Of a DNA stretch of 64,000 nucleotides, positions 26,227 to 34,619 are shown piece by piece. Source of the stretch: CAMLJR01 sp964631955 (lineage in GTDB: Bacteria; Pseudomonadota; Gammaproteobacteria; Pseudomonadales; CAMLJR01); the NCBI GenBank assembly GCA_964631955.1, contig CAZWBA010000007.1:62001-126000 (forward strand), read 5' to 3'. The number at the start of each line of letters is the position of its first letter. The stretch's first letter is position 1. The position numbers were made by a program, and so were the translations under genes. The notes beneath the pieces were generated by a model. The model searched no databases, was not told where the DNA came from, and saw only the letters and a program-made list of their open reading frames with translations.

Positions 26227-27354
26227 ATGATCCTGAATGAAACCCAGCAAGCCATTGCCGATGCCGTACGCGATTTCGCCCAGGAGCGCATTCGCCCGAA
26301 CACACTGAAATTCGAAGCCGAAGGCGGCTACCCCGCCGAGCTGTTCGAAGAATTAGCCGGGCTTGGCCTGATGGGAATGACCGCGCCGGAAGAATTCGGC
26401 GGCGCGGCGGCGGATTATGTGTCCTATGCGTTATCGCTGATCGAAATCGCCGCGGGCGACGGCGCGCTTTCCACCATTCTGTCGATTCAAAACAGCCTCA
26501 TCGTTTCCGGCCTGCTCAAGGACGGCACCGCGGAACAGCAGCAACGCTTTCTGCCCGCTTTGATCAGCGGAAAAATGATCGGTGCATTCGCGCTGACTGA
26601 AACCGATGCCGGTTCCGACGCCTCCGCGATTCGCACGCGCGCCACCAAAGTCGACGGCGGTTACCTCCTCAACGGCAGCAAGCAGTTCATCACCTCGGGA
26701 AAAATCGGCGGCCTTGTCATCGTTATCGCCGTAACCGATCCGGAAGCAGGCAAAAAAGGCATTTCCGCCTTCCTCGTACCGACCGATAAAAAAGGTTATT
26801 TCGTCGATAAGGTCGAACACAAAATGGGGCAAGGCGCGTCCGATACCTGCGGTCTGCGCTTTGAAAATCTTTTCCTCGAATCCAATCTGCTGCTCGGCCA
26901 GGAAGGCCAGGGTTATCGCATCGCGCTGTCGAATCTCGAAGCCGGTCGTATCGGTATTGCCGCGCAATGTATCGGCATGGCGCAGGCGGCGCTCGAAATC
27001 GCGGTGAATTACGCGAAGGAGCGCCAGTCGATGGGCAAACACATCATCGAACACCAGGCCGTCGGTTTCCGTCTCGCCGATCTGGCCTCGCGCCTCGAAG
27101 CGGCACGTCAGCTCGTGCTGCACGCCGCTGCAGTGAAAGATACCGGCGCACCGTGCCTGAAAGAGGCGTCGATGGCCAAACTGATCGCTTCGGAAACTGC
27201 GGAAGCGGTCTGCTCCGGCGCCATCCAGACACTCGGCGGCTACGGTTATCTGGAGGAGTTCGGTATTGCCAAAATCTACCGCGACGTGAGAGTCTGCCAG
27301 ATCTACGAGGGCACGTCCGATATCCAGCGCATGGTCATTGCCCGCTCGCTCTGA
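26227..27354 (+). CDS. Acyl-CoA dehydrogenase, classical short/branched-chain type
   Basis: A 375-residue homotetramer-type enzyme that makes a 2,3-enoyl-CoA using FAD. The flavin-binding motif AFALTETDAGSDASAIRTRA is intact, and the catalytic Glu is E361 in QIYEGTSDIQ, as in short-chain and 2-methyl-branched acyl-CoA dehydrogenases. Alone among the acyl-CoA dehydrogenases of this window it keeps this YEGT motif. It starts 13 bases after the 2-oxoacid oxidoreductase and is followed by a thiolase and a short-chain dehydrogenase, so it most likely handles a small acyl-CoA such as isobutyryl- or 2-methylbutyryl-CoA. Chain-length preference cannot be read with certainty. Confidence 0.93.
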   Translation: MILNETQQAIADAVRDFAQERIRPNTLKFEAEGGYPAELFEELAGLGLMGMTAPEEFGGAAADYVSYALSLIEIAAGDGALSTILSIQNSLIVSGLLKDGTAEQQQRFLPALISGKMIGAFALTETDAGSDASAIRTRATKVDGGYLLNGSKQFITSGKIGGLVIVIAVTDPEAGKKGISAFLVPTDKKGYFVDKVEHKMGQGASDTCGLRFENLFLESNLLLGQEGQGYRIALSNLEAGRIGIAAQCIGMAQAALEIAVNYAKERQSMGKHIIEHQAVGFRLADLASRLEAARQLVLHAAAVKDTGAPCLKEASMAKLIASETAEAVCSGAIQTLGGYGYLEEFGIAKIYRDVRVCQIYEGTSDIQRMVIARSL

Positions 27355-27467
27355 CGCAACTCTCGGCTTGCTGACGACCGTTTACCAACCCGGTTTACCG
27401 ACGCTTTTTATTTAGCTGCGCACATCTCAATCGCGTTTATTCGCGCCAAACTCTTGGAGACTTAATC

Positions 27468-28652
27468 ATGTCATCGGATCCTGTTGTCATTGCATCCTAC
27501 GCCCGCACCCCCATGGGCGGACTTCAGGGCGCGCTCGGTACGGTTAAATCGAGCGATCTCGGTGCGGTCGCAGTGAAGGCTGCGGTTGAGCGCGCAGGCG
27601 TTGCCGCCGACAAAGTCGATCGCATCTACATGGGTTGCGTATTGCCGGCAGGTCTCGGCCAGTCGCCTGCGCGTCAGGCGGGTCTCGGCGCCGGTCTCGC
27701 ACTCTCGGTGCAGGCCAGCACCGTCAACAAGATGTGCGGTTCCGGCATGCAGACCGTGATCATGGCTTACGATGCCCTCAAGGCGGGCACTGCCGATGTC
27801 ATCGTCGCCGGCGGTATGGAATCGATGACTGGCGCGCCCTACATTCTTCCCAAACATCGCGGCGGCGCGCGCGCAGGCCACGACGTTATCAAGGATTCGA
27901 TGTTCCTCGACGGTCTCGAAGATGCCTACGAAGCCGGCACGCCGATGGGTGAATTCGCCGAGCGCTGTGTCGAAAAATACGGCTTCACCCGCCAGGACCA
28001 GGACGCTTACGCCGTCGAGAGTCTCGCGCGCGCCAACGAAGCAATCAAATCCGGCGCATTCGATGATGAAGTCGTTCCGGTGGAAGTCAAAACGCGCAAG
28101 GGCAGCGAACTGGTTACGTTCGACGAACAACCCGGCAAAGCCAAGCCGGATAATATTCCCAACCTGAAACCCGCGTTCCGCAAGGACGGTACGATTACGC
28201 CGGCCAACGCTTCCTCGATTTCCGATGGCGCCGCTGCACTCGTGCTGACACGCGAAAGCGTGGCGAAAAAGCTCGGCTTGAATATCGTCGCGCGCGTCAA
28301 TGCCACCTCTGCGCATTCGCACGAGCCCTTTCTGTTTCCGACCGCGCCCGTACCGGCGATGAAAAATGTCATGGCGCAATGCGGCTGGTCGGTCGACGAT
28401 GTCGATCTGTTCGAAGTGAACGAAGCGTTCGCCGTGGTCGCCATGATCGCGATGAAAGATCTCAATATTTCGCACGACAAAATCAATGTGAACGGCGGCG
28501 CCTGTGCGCTCGGCCATCCGATCGGCGCATCGGGCGCGCGCATTATCGTTACCCTGCTTGCCGCGCTGAAACGTCGCGGACTCAAGCGCGGTGTTGCCGG
28601 TATCTGTATCGGCGGTGGCGAAGCGACAGCCGTTGCGGTCGAACTCGTTTAA
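27468..28652 (+). CDS. Acetyl-CoA C-acyltransferase (thiolase)
   Basis: A 394-residue thiolase. The acyl-carrying nucleophile is C90 in NKMCGSGMQ; NEAFAVV, H350 in CALGHPIGASG and C380 in GICIGGGEA complete the active site. It cleaves a 3-oxoacyl-CoA with CoA to give acetyl-CoA and a shortened acyl-CoA, or condenses two acyl-CoAs. A gene for a type-II 3-hydroxyacyl-CoA dehydrogenase follows across a dispersed repeat, which suits a beta-oxidation pair. Chain specificity (acetoacetyl-CoA versus 2-methylacetoacetyl-CoA) is not determined, but the neighbours favour a branched C5 substrate. Confidence 0.94.
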   Translation: MSSDPVVIASYARTPMGGLQGALGTVKSSDLGAVAVKAAVERAGVAADKVDRIYMGCVLPAGLGQSPARQAGLGAGLALSVQASTVNKMCGSGMQTVIMAYDALKAGTADVIVAGGMESMTGAPYILPKHRGGARAGHDVIKDSMFLDGLEDAYEAGTPMGEFAERCVEKYGFTRQDQDAYAVESLARANEAIKSGAFDDEVVPVEVKTRKGSELVTFDEQPGKAKPDNIPNLKPAFRKDGTITPANASSISDGAAALVLTRESVAKKLGLNIVARVNATSAHSHEPFLFPTAPVPAMKNVMAQCGWSVDDVDLFEVNEAFAVVAMIAMKDLNISHDKINVNGGACALGHPIGASGARIIVTLLAALKRRGLKRGVAGICIGGGEATAVAVELV

Positions 28653-28671
28653 ATTTTAAGAACGCTGAATA

Positions 28672-28743
28672 CGTCATTCCCGTGAAAACGGGAATCCAGA
28701 AAATGCAGTAACACATGGGTTCCCACCTACACAGGAACGACGA
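28672..28743. repeat. Dispersed REP-like repeat, copy 2
   Basis: CGTCATTCCCGTGAAAACGG then GAATCCAG, a 17-base spacer, and GGGTTCCCACCTACACAGGA then ACGACG. Same two-hairpin layout as the copies at 22500 and 60762, with more mismatches in the second hairpin. It sits between the thiolase and SDR genes and could trim or stabilise the transcript. Confidence 0.75.
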
Positions 28744-28797
28744 GTTTCGAGTTATTCAAAAGACTTGAGAAAAACTGATCCAACAGAGGAATTATCA

Positions 28798-29559
28798 ATG
28801 CAAATTAAAGGTCTCGCAGCCATCGTTACCGGCGGCGCTTCAGGTCTCGGTGCCGCAACGGCGGAAATGCTCGCTAAAGAAGGCGCGAAAGTCACATTGT
28901 TCGATATGAACGAAGAAGCGGGTAAAGCGCACGCGGAAAAAATCGGTGGCAGCTTTATCAAAGTCAACGTCACCGATACCGCCAACGTGATCGAGGCGAT
29001 CGCCGCCGCTGAAGCGAAAAACGGTGTTGCGCGCATCCTCGTCAACTGCGCGGGCATCGCCACCGGCGCGAAAACCGTCGGCAAGGAAAATGCACCGCAC
29101 CCGATGGATCAGTTCCGCAAAACCATCGAAATCAATCTGATCGGCACCTTCAACGTCATCACTCATTTCGCAGCGCGTCTTTCCGCAGCGGATCCGGTTG
29201 GCGAGGAGCGCGGCGTGATTATCAACACGGCGTCAGTCGCTGCATTCGAAGGTCAAGTTGGCCAAGCGGCATACTCCGCATCGAAAGGCGGTATCGTCGG
29301 GATGACATTGCCCATCGCACGCGATCTCGCATCGCTCGGTATTCGCGTTATGGGCATCGCACCCGGCACTTTCTACACACCGATGATGGCTGGCCTGCCG
29401 CAAAATGTGCAGGACTCGCTCGGCAAACAAACGCCATTCCCAAATCGTCTCGGCCAGCCTTCCGAGTACGCGTTGCTCGCCCAAAGCATCATCACCAACC
29501 CGATGCTCAATGGCGATGTGATCCGTCTCGACGGCGCGATCCGGATGCCACCGCGTTAA
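28798..29559 (+). CDS. Short-chain dehydrogenase, type-II 3-hydroxyacyl-CoA dehydrogenase-like
   Basis: A 253-residue classical SDR. The NAD motif TGGASGLG is at residues 11-18, NCAG follows mid-domain, and the catalytic residues are S146, Y159 and K163 (YSASK). The pattern GGASGLG...NTASVAAFEGQVGQAAYSASKGG...PGTFYTPM closely matches the HSD17B10/2-methyl-3-hydroxybutyryl-CoA dehydrogenase group, which oxidises 3-hydroxyacyl-CoAs and in some cases hydroxysteroids. The ATG at 28798 has GAGGA upstream; an earlier in-frame TTG was rejected. It is the last gene of the rightward unit and a terminator follows. Either a branched-chain acyl-CoA or a steroid alcohol could be the substrate; the operon favours the former. 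Confidence 0.9.
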   Translation: MQIKGLAAIVTGGASGLGAATAEMLAKEGAKVTLFDMNEEAGKAHAEKIGGSFIKVNVTDTANVIEAIAAAEAKNGVARILVNCAGIATGAKTVGKENAPHPMDQFRKTIEINLIGTFNVITHFAARLSAADPVGEERGVIINTASVAAFEGQVGQAAYSASKGGIVGMTLPIARDLASLGIRVMGIAPGTFYTPMMAGLPQNVQDSLGKQTPFPNRLGQPSEYALLAQSIITNPMLNGDVIRLDGAIRMPPR

Positions 29560-29584
29560 TTCATCCGGCGCCCGTTACCGCCTG

Positions 29585-29618
29585 AAAGGCCGCTCTCTCA
29601 CGAAAGCGGCCTTTTTAA
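29585..29618 (+). terminator. Rho-independent terminator after the SDR gene
   Basis: AGGCCGCT (29587-29594) pairs with AGCGGCCT (29605-29612) around a 10-base loop and is followed by TTTTAATTT. It closes the rightward oxidoreductase/thiolase unit. Confidence 0.9.
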
Positions 29619-29687
29619 TTTCAAGGCGGCTTTCTTCAAAACGGCTTTCGCCCGAACATCCCTGAAAGTTAAAGATTTATAAATAAT

Positions 29688-29710
29688 ATGGACATTTTGG
29701 CGGTGTCCAT
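29688..29710. promoter_or_regulatory. Candidate operator upstream of P450/ferredoxin unit
   Basis: ATGGACA (29688-29694) and TGTCCAT (29704-29710) are perfect reverse complements with a 9-base spacer, about 70 bases upstream of the P450 start and after an AT-rich stretch that could hold a promoter. The size and position suit a dimeric regulator. No regulator gene is adjacent. Confidence 0.45.
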
Positions 29711-29780
29711 TCAGCATCTGAACCTTCCCATGCACGACGAATGCCCCCTCAACCGGCAAAAACTCGAATAAGGAGCATCT

Positions 29781-31109
29781 ATGAACGACCAGCAACAAGA
29801 GTTTGAGAAGCACGACTTCTTTCGCAGTGACCGCTTCATAAACGATCCGTACTCCTACTTTGATTATCTGAGAACGCAATCGCCGGTATTTCGTGAGCCG
29901 CATCAGGGCATCTTCATGGTGACGGGCTACAACGAGCTCCTCGAGATTTACAACGATTCCGATCGCTTTTCCTCCTGTATGTCGACCACCGGACCGTTTG
30001 CGGGCAATGCCATTCCGCTGGAAGGCCATGAAAACGAAGACATTTCCGAGCTGATCGCAACCCATCGCGACAAAACGCCGTTCAGCGATCAGATCACCAC
30101 CATGGATCCGCCGGACCATTCCAAACATCGCGCGCTACTGTCGGCGCTGATCACGCCCAAGCGCCTCAAGGAAAACGAGGACTTCATGTGGGAGTTGGCC
30201 GATCAGCAGATCGCTACCTTCATCGATCGTGGTGAGTGCGAATGGATGGCCGCTTTTGCCCAACCATTCGCCGTACTCGTCGTCTCCGATCTATTGGGCG
30301 TGCCCGCCGAAGACCGCATCAAATTCCGCAAGCAACTCATTCGACAGGAACAAGAGCAGAGTGCCGGTATAGGCGGCGTGAAGGATGGTGAAGAAGTCCA
30401 CCACTCTCCGCTGGAATGGTTGTACAGCACCTTCTCGGCGTATATCGAAGACCGCCGTGCAAACCCCACAGGGGATATCCTCTCGGGACTCGCTAAGGCC
30501 ACCTTCCCCGACAAATCCTTGCCGACGCCGCTCGACGTCGCGCGGATCGCCGCCAACCTGTTCGCGGCCGGACAGGAAACCACGGTGCGATTGCTCAGCT
30601 ACTCGTTTCAGGTGCTTGGCGAGCGTCCCGATTTACAGAAAAAACTGCGTGAAGACCGCAGTCTCATCCCCAATTTCGTCGAGGAGTGCCTGCGCATAGA
30701 AGGCCCCGTCAAAGGCGATTTCCGCCTGGCGAAAAAGCCGACGCAGGTCGCCGGCGTCGATATCCCGGCCGGCAGCTTTTTGTATATGGCCAATAGCGCC
30801 GCCAACCGGGATCCTCGCCAATTCGACAACCCCGCCGAGTTCCAGCTGAACCGCGAAAACGCGCGCTTGAATGTGTCATTCGGGCGCGGCCGCCATACCT
30901 GCCCCGGAGCACCTTTGGCGCGGGCCGAAACGGTCATTGCCATCAACTGCATGTTCGACAGAACCAGCGATATCCGCATTTCGGAGAAAGTCCACGGGCC
31001 GAAAGATGCAAGACGCTATAGCTACCTGCCAACGTTCATCCTGCGCGGACTGACTCATCTTGCTATCGAATTCGACCCAGTGCCGAAAGCCGCCGGGGGC
31101 TCGCAATGA
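29781..31109 (+). CDS. Cytochrome P450
   Basis: A 442-residue P450. The I-helix motif is AAGQETT, the K-helix ExxR is EECLR, and the heme loop FGRGRHTCPG carries C374. AAGGAG precedes the ATG. The gene overlaps the ferredoxin gene by 4 bases (ATGA), which is strong evidence for a dedicated redox partner. It differs clearly from the other two P450s of the window in its I-helix (Gln-Glu-Thr in place of Asn-Asp-Thr or Leu-Asp-Thr). A hydrophobic terpenoid, steroid or fatty substrate is likely; nothing in the sequence selects one. Confidence 0.94.
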   Translation: MNDQQQEFEKHDFFRSDRFINDPYSYFDYLRTQSPVFREPHQGIFMVTGYNELLEIYNDSDRFSSCMSTTGPFAGNAIPLEGHENEDISELIATHRDKTPFSDQITTMDPPDHSKHRALLSALITPKRLKENEDFMWELADQQIATFIDRGECEWMAAFAQPFAVLVVSDLLGVPAEDRIKFRKQLIRQEQEQSAGIGGVKDGEEVHHSPLEWLYSTFSAYIEDRRANPTGDILSGLAKATFPDKSLPTPLDVARIAANLFAAGQETTVRLLSYSFQVLGERPDLQKKLREDRSLIPNFVEECLRIEGPVKGDFRLAKKPTQVAGVDIPAGSFLYMANSAANRDPRQFDNPAEFQLNRENARLNVSFGRGRHTCPGAPLARAETVIAINCMFDRTSDIRISEKVHGPKDARRYSYLPTFILRGLTHLAIEFDPVPKAAGGSQ

Positions 31110-31309
31110 AGGTTCGTGTCGATCCCAGCATATGCGCCGGTTTCAGTGTGTGTCTGGGGCTCTGCCCCGAAGTGTTCGAATTGCACGACGACGGCTACGC
31201 CGTCGTTCGGGTCGGCGAGGTTCCACCGGAACTTGAAGACGCGGTGCGCACCGCCGTCAACCAGTGCCCGTCGAATGCAATCTCCATCAGTGACGATTCC
31301 CGGCAGTAA
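31106..31309 (+). CDS. 3Fe-4S/4Fe-4S-type ferredoxin, P450 partner
   Basis: A 67-residue ferredoxin. Cysteines C10 and C16 (C-x5-C) and the Cys of NQCPSNAI form the ligand pattern of 3Fe-4S ferredoxins that serve P450s. An additional Cys stands in LCPEVF, where such proteins usually have Ala, so four cysteines are available and the cluster type is uncertain. Its ATG overlaps the P450 stop by 4 bases. The TAA stop lies in the loop of the terminator hairpin. Confidence 0.92.
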   Translation: MKVRVDPSICAGFSVCLGLCPEVFELHDDGYAVVRVGEVPPELEDAVRTAVNQCPSNAISISDDSRQ

Positions 31310-31326
31310 CCTGCCGGGATTGGTTT
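31299..31326. terminator. Terminator overlapping the ferredoxin stop codon
   Basis: CCCGGCAG (31299-31306) and CTGCCGGG (31311-31318) form a perfect 8-bp stem whose TAAC loop contains the ferredoxin stop codon. ATTGGTTTTAT follows. It separates the convergent alcohol dehydrogenase gene, which ends 11 bases further on. Confidence 0.75.
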
Positions 31327-31329
31327 TAT

Positions 31330-32382
31330 CTAACGCCTCAGCGACGCCATATCGATCACGAAGCGATATTTGACATCGTTCTTCAGCATGCGGCTGTACG
31401 CATTTTCGATGTCCTGTATCGCAATCATTTCGATATCCGAAACAATATTTTTCCCGGCACAGAAATCCAGCATTTCCTGAGTTTCCGGGATGCCGCCGAT
31501 CAGCGAACCCGCAATCGATTTACGACCGAAAACCAGCTGGCCGACATTCGGCGATGGGTGCGGTTGTGCGGGAATGCCGAGCATGCACATGGTCCCGTCG
31601 CGCTTCAATAACGCGACATAGGTATCGAGTGAGTGACTGGCCGCCACCGAGTTGAGAATCAGATCGAAACTGCCGACATGTTTTTTCATGTCGGCGGCGT
31701 CGGTCGAGACGACCACTTCATCCGCACCTAATTTCAGTGCATCGTCGCGTTTGTTTTCCGAGCTTGTAAACGCCACCGTATGCGCGCCCATCGCGTGCGC
31801 GAGTTTGATGCCCATATGACCGAGGCCGCCGATACCGACAACGCCGACTTTCTTGCCCGGCCCTGCCTTCCAGTGTTTCAGCGGCGAATAGGTGGTGATG
31901 CCTGCACACAGTAACGGTGCAACGGCAGCGAGTTGTTCCTGAGCATGATTAATTTTTAAAACGAATTTATCGACGACAACGATGCGCTGCGAATAGCCAC
32001 CCAGCGAATGACCAGGCTTATCTCTGATGAGCGAATTGTAAGTACCTGTCCAACCGTTCTCACAATAATTTTCCAGCCCTTCGGCACACGACGCGCAATG
32101 CTGACAGCTGTCGACCATACAACCGACGCCGACGGTCTCACCGACTTTGAATTTCGTCACCGCATAACCAATCGCGCTGACACGCCCGATAATTTCATGA
32201 CCGGGCACGCATGGATAAAACGCTTTGCCCCACTCCGACCGCACCGTATGTAAATCCGAATGACAGACACCGCAGTAATCAATTTCAATTTGCACATCGT
32301 GTGCGCCAGGATCGCGGCGTTCGATGGTCATTGGTTCGAGAGGTTTGTCGCCTGCGTAGGCGCCAAAAGCCTTAATGGTCAT
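31330..32382 (-). CDS. Zinc-dependent NADP-type alcohol dehydrogenase (YahK/CAD-like)
   Basis: A 350-residue medium-chain alcohol dehydrogenase. The catalytic zinc site includes the Cys of DYCGVCHSDLH and the His of PGHEIIG. The structural zinc site is the Cys cluster CQHCASCAEGLENYC. The nucleotide loop is GIGGLGHMGIKLAHAMG. This is the cinnamyl-alcohol-dehydrogenase/YahK branch, which interconverts aldehydes and primary alcohols. It lies 31 bases from the TIR-like gene in the same direction, but its GC-rich codon use matches the catabolic genes. It could work with a P450 and the aldehyde dehydrogenase on a hydroxylated side chain. Confidence 0.92.
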   Translation of the reverse strand: MTIKAFGAYAGDKPLEPMTIERRDPGAHDVQIEIDYCGVCHSDLHTVRSEWGKAFYPCVPGHEIIGRVSAIGYAVTKFKVGETVGVGCMVDSCQHCASCAEGLENYCENGWTGTYNSLIRDKPGHSLGGYSQRIVVVDKFVLKINHAQEQLAAVAPLLCAGITTYSPLKHWKAGPGKKVGVVGIGGLGHMGIKLAHAMGAHTVAFTSSENKRDDALKLGADEVVVSTDAADMKKHVGSFDLILNSVAASHSLDTYVALLKRDGTMCMLGIPAQPHPSPNVGQLVFGRKSIAGSLIGGIPETQEMLDFCAGKNIVSDIEMIAIQDIENAYSRMLKNDVKYRFVIDMASLRR

Positions 32383-32413
32383 AGCTAAGTCCTCACAAGT
32401 TAAACGCTGTTAA

Positions 32414-33331
32414 TCAAACGTTATAACCAACACTTCGCATTTCTTTTTTCAATTCATCTCTCCAACCACCTTGGTCGTCGAGTGAAACATAAACCACACC
32501 ACTAATGTCATTTGGTGTTTCTACTCTCCCCTTAACTACAGCAGAAACTCTTGCACGACCTAACTTACCTATTAGAAAACCATGCTCAAAGACAACATTT
32601 TGGCGCGCGCGATAATTACTAGTTAGATCTCCAACTTTCGAACCAATGTCACACGGGGTATATAAAACGATGCCAAAGCCCACATTTGAATAGTGTTCAA
32701 TCTTTTCAATTATGGTTCTTCCAGAGCTCGCTTGCTGATGGAGAATGATAGGCTGAAGCCCAAGACTTGAAATAAACGCCGACATTTCTAACTTAGCAAT
32801 AGCGTCATGCCCATGAACAATAAAAACTTGGGAAGTATTAAATTCGCCTGGCGCGGTAGGAATAACTGGAGGGTCAATCGTCGGCTGATTATTAAGCCCC
32901 CATTGAGAAGCATTGATTTGCTGTTGAGTGATGTATCCTTTGCACAGCAATATTTCAAATAACGGTTCGTCCTTAATCGCCCAATGTGTTCTTGATAACT
33001 CCCAACTACCAAGATCTATATCAGCCCTTAAAGCCTCAATAGCGCCAATGGGCAAGCTTGGAAATACTGGGTCGAACTCAAAATCAAATACAACCGAAGT
33101 TTGACGGAGACGAATATTAGTCACGTATCCGATCCGAGATTCTACTGATTCATTTTCCGTAACAAAAAGAGTAGGAAAACTTTTGAGCTCCTCTATAGCT
33201 TTGTCATTGAGAAATTTGTATCTTTCACTTATCTCATCGGCCGTATACTCAATCGCTACACGGCTCCTATCAAGCTGGTGCGGACTAGAATTCCAACTTT
33301 CTGGATCATAAGAAATAATTAAATTAAACAT
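32414..33331 (-). CDS. TIR-like nucleotide-binding protein, candidate defence effector
   Basis: A 305-residue protein in two parts. Residues 1 to about 160 are an unrecognised N-terminal region. Residues 168-290 match the TIR-like predicted nucleotide-binding family: VFIVHGHDAIAKLEMSAFI, then LHQQASSGRTIIEKIE, GIVLYTPCDIG, RARQNVVFEHGFLIGKLGR and VYVSLDDQGGWRDEL. This family includes TIR effectors of cyclic-nucleotide anti-phage systems, and E249 in NVVFEHG is the candidate NADase Glu. The gene is much richer in A and T than both neighbours and starts behind AAGGA. It splits an otherwise continuous leftward catabolic run. No cyclase, sensor or other defence gene adjoins it. Function in NAD depletion is inference from the family. 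Confidence 0.85.
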   Translation of the reverse strand: MFNLIISYDPESWNSSPHQLDRSRVAIEYTADEISERYKFLNDKAIEELKSFPTLFVTENESVESRIGYVTNIRLRQTSVVFDFEFDPVFPSLPIGAIEALRADIDLGSWELSRTHWAIKDEPLFEILLCKGYITQQQINASQWGLNNQPTIDPPVIPTAPGEFNTSQVFIVHGHDAIAKLEMSAFISSLGLQPIILHQQASSGRTIIEKIEHYSNVGFGIVLYTPCDIGSKVGDLTSNYRARQNVVFEHGFLIGKLGRARVSAVVKGRVETPNDISGVVYVSLDDQGGWRDELKKEMRSVGYNV

Positions 33332-33374
33332 TTTTAATCCTTTTAACTCTTCTTACAATCAAGATAGAACGAAA

Positions 33375-33716
33375 CTATTTAGTTGGCTTGACGGAAATCT
33401 CGCCGCACTCCTCATAAATCGCCGCATAAACAAACTCGCGCGCGAACGCTGCCGACATCGTCAGCTCACCGGCATTAGCGCGAGTTTCAAGTTCGCTCAT
33501 CACGGCGTTGATATCGTCGGTTTCGATTTCGTAAATGGCGAGATAGGGGTCGGTTTCGCGCGCGCCCAGATTGCGGACGCGGCGAAAACGTTGTGCGGAT
33601 TTAAATCCGGAGAAGGCGACCATTTCACCGAGGTGAACGTGCTGATACCAATCGTTGAACTCTTCTTCGCGACCTTCGACGAAGCGGCTCAGCACGACCA
33701 TTTTATAGCGGGGCAT
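33375..33716 (-). CDS. Small dimeric alpha-beta barrel protein (EthD/DUF4286-like)
   Basis: A 113-residue protein beginning PRYKMVVLSRFVEGREEEFNDWY. That beta strand followed by a helix with conserved E and W-Y, then a second strand (LAIYEIE), is typical of ferredoxin-like dimeric alpha-beta barrels such as EthD-type proteins. They are found in many aromatic, steroid and ether catabolic clusters, usually with unknown or isomerase/decarboxylase roles. GGAG precedes the ATG. It starts 26 bases after the crotonase gene, so it is the last member of the KstD/crotonase unit. No catalytic residue can be assigned. Confidence 0.75.
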   Translation of the reverse strand: MPRYKMVVLSRFVEGREEEFNDWYQHVHLGEMVAFSGFKSAQRFRRVRNLGARETDPYLAIYEIETDDINAVMSELETRANAGELTMSAAFAREFVYAAIYEECGEISVKPTK

Positions 33717-33742
33717 AATTCGACTCCCTCGCCGATTTTTAT

Positions 33743-34558
33743 TTATTCTTTTTTACCGTCTGTTTTATTAAATACAGGCGTGCGTTTTTCTTGCATCGCC
33801 GCGATCGCTTCGCGGTGATCGGCCTGGCGCAATGACAAAGCTTCGTACGCTAAACCCGCATCCATCATCGAATGTGCGATGCGTTTCAATTCGAGATTGG
33901 TGAGAATCTTTGTCCAGCGAATCGCATTACGCGAACCGTTCAATAATTTTTCGCAGAAGGCATCGACGCGGCTGTCGAGTTCTTCGGCGGGTACGGCGTA
34001 ATTGATCAAACCGATTTCTTCGGCACGCTTCGCGGTGAGCAAATCGCCCGTGAGCAAAAATTCTTTGGCGCGGCAAAAGCCGATACGTTGCGGCCAGATC
34101 GCTGCACCGCCATCGCCTGCAACCAAACCAACGCCGACATGCGGATCGCCGATCTTGGCTTTTTCGTTTGCGAAAATCACATCGCAATACAACGCGAGCG
34201 TCGCACCCAAACCAACGGCGTGGCCGTTCATTCGACAGACTAACGGTTTATCCAGGTCGAGCATCGAGAATACGATGCGTTTGGCGAGACGAATTTCTTC
34301 GTCGAAGGAATCGGGATTATTGGCGAGGCCGAGAATGTGGTCGATGTCACCGCCTGCGGAAAATGCGCGGCCCGCACCGGTCAACACGACCACATCCGAA
34401 TGCGCATCGGCGGCGGCGTAAGTGAAAACGTCCGCCAGCTCTTCGTGCAGGCGCAAATTGACGGCGTTAAGTAGATCAGGCCGGTTTAACGTAATCGTCA
34501 ATAACCGGCCTTTGCGGGAGAGAACGAGAGTTTGGTATTCGCGTACAGGTTCGGACAT
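33743..34558 (-). CDS. Crotonase-family protein lacking both hydratase glutamates
   Basis: A 271-residue enoyl-CoA hydratase/isomerase-fold protein. The oxyanion-hole motif GAGRAFSAGGDID and the second one, GHAVGLGATLALYCDV, are present. Where classical hydratases have Glu (GxxELA and PE), this protein has Thr in GATLA and His in DPHVG. It is therefore unlikely to be an ordinary hydratase and may be an isomerase, hydrolase or C-C bond lyase, all of which occur in this fold. It follows the KstD-like gene by 61 bases and precedes the small barrel protein. The ATG at 34558 was chosen over a GTG six bases upstream. Confidence 0.87.
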   Translation of the reverse strand: MSEPVREYQTLVLSRKGRLLTITLNRPDLLNAVNLRLHEELADVFTYAAADAHSDVVVLTGAGRAFSAGGDIDHILGLANNPDSFDEEIRLAKRIVFSMLDLDKPLVCRMNGHAVGLGATLALYCDVIFANEKAKIGDPHVGVGLVAGDGGAAIWPQRIGFCRAKEFLLTGDLLTAKRAEEIGLINYAVPAEELDSRVDAFCEKLLNGSRNAIRWTKILTNLELKRIAHSMMDAGLAYEALSLRQADHREAIAAMQEKRTPVFNKTDGKKE

Positions 34559-34619
34559 ATTCACAACTTCCAGAGCGGTTAGAGACGTTCACCAACCGAC
34601 TCGGGAGAGGCGGTTCGAA

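Noticed and set aside
27471..28517. 348-codon minus-strand frame
   Set aside because: Fully antisense to the thiolase, which has an intact active site.
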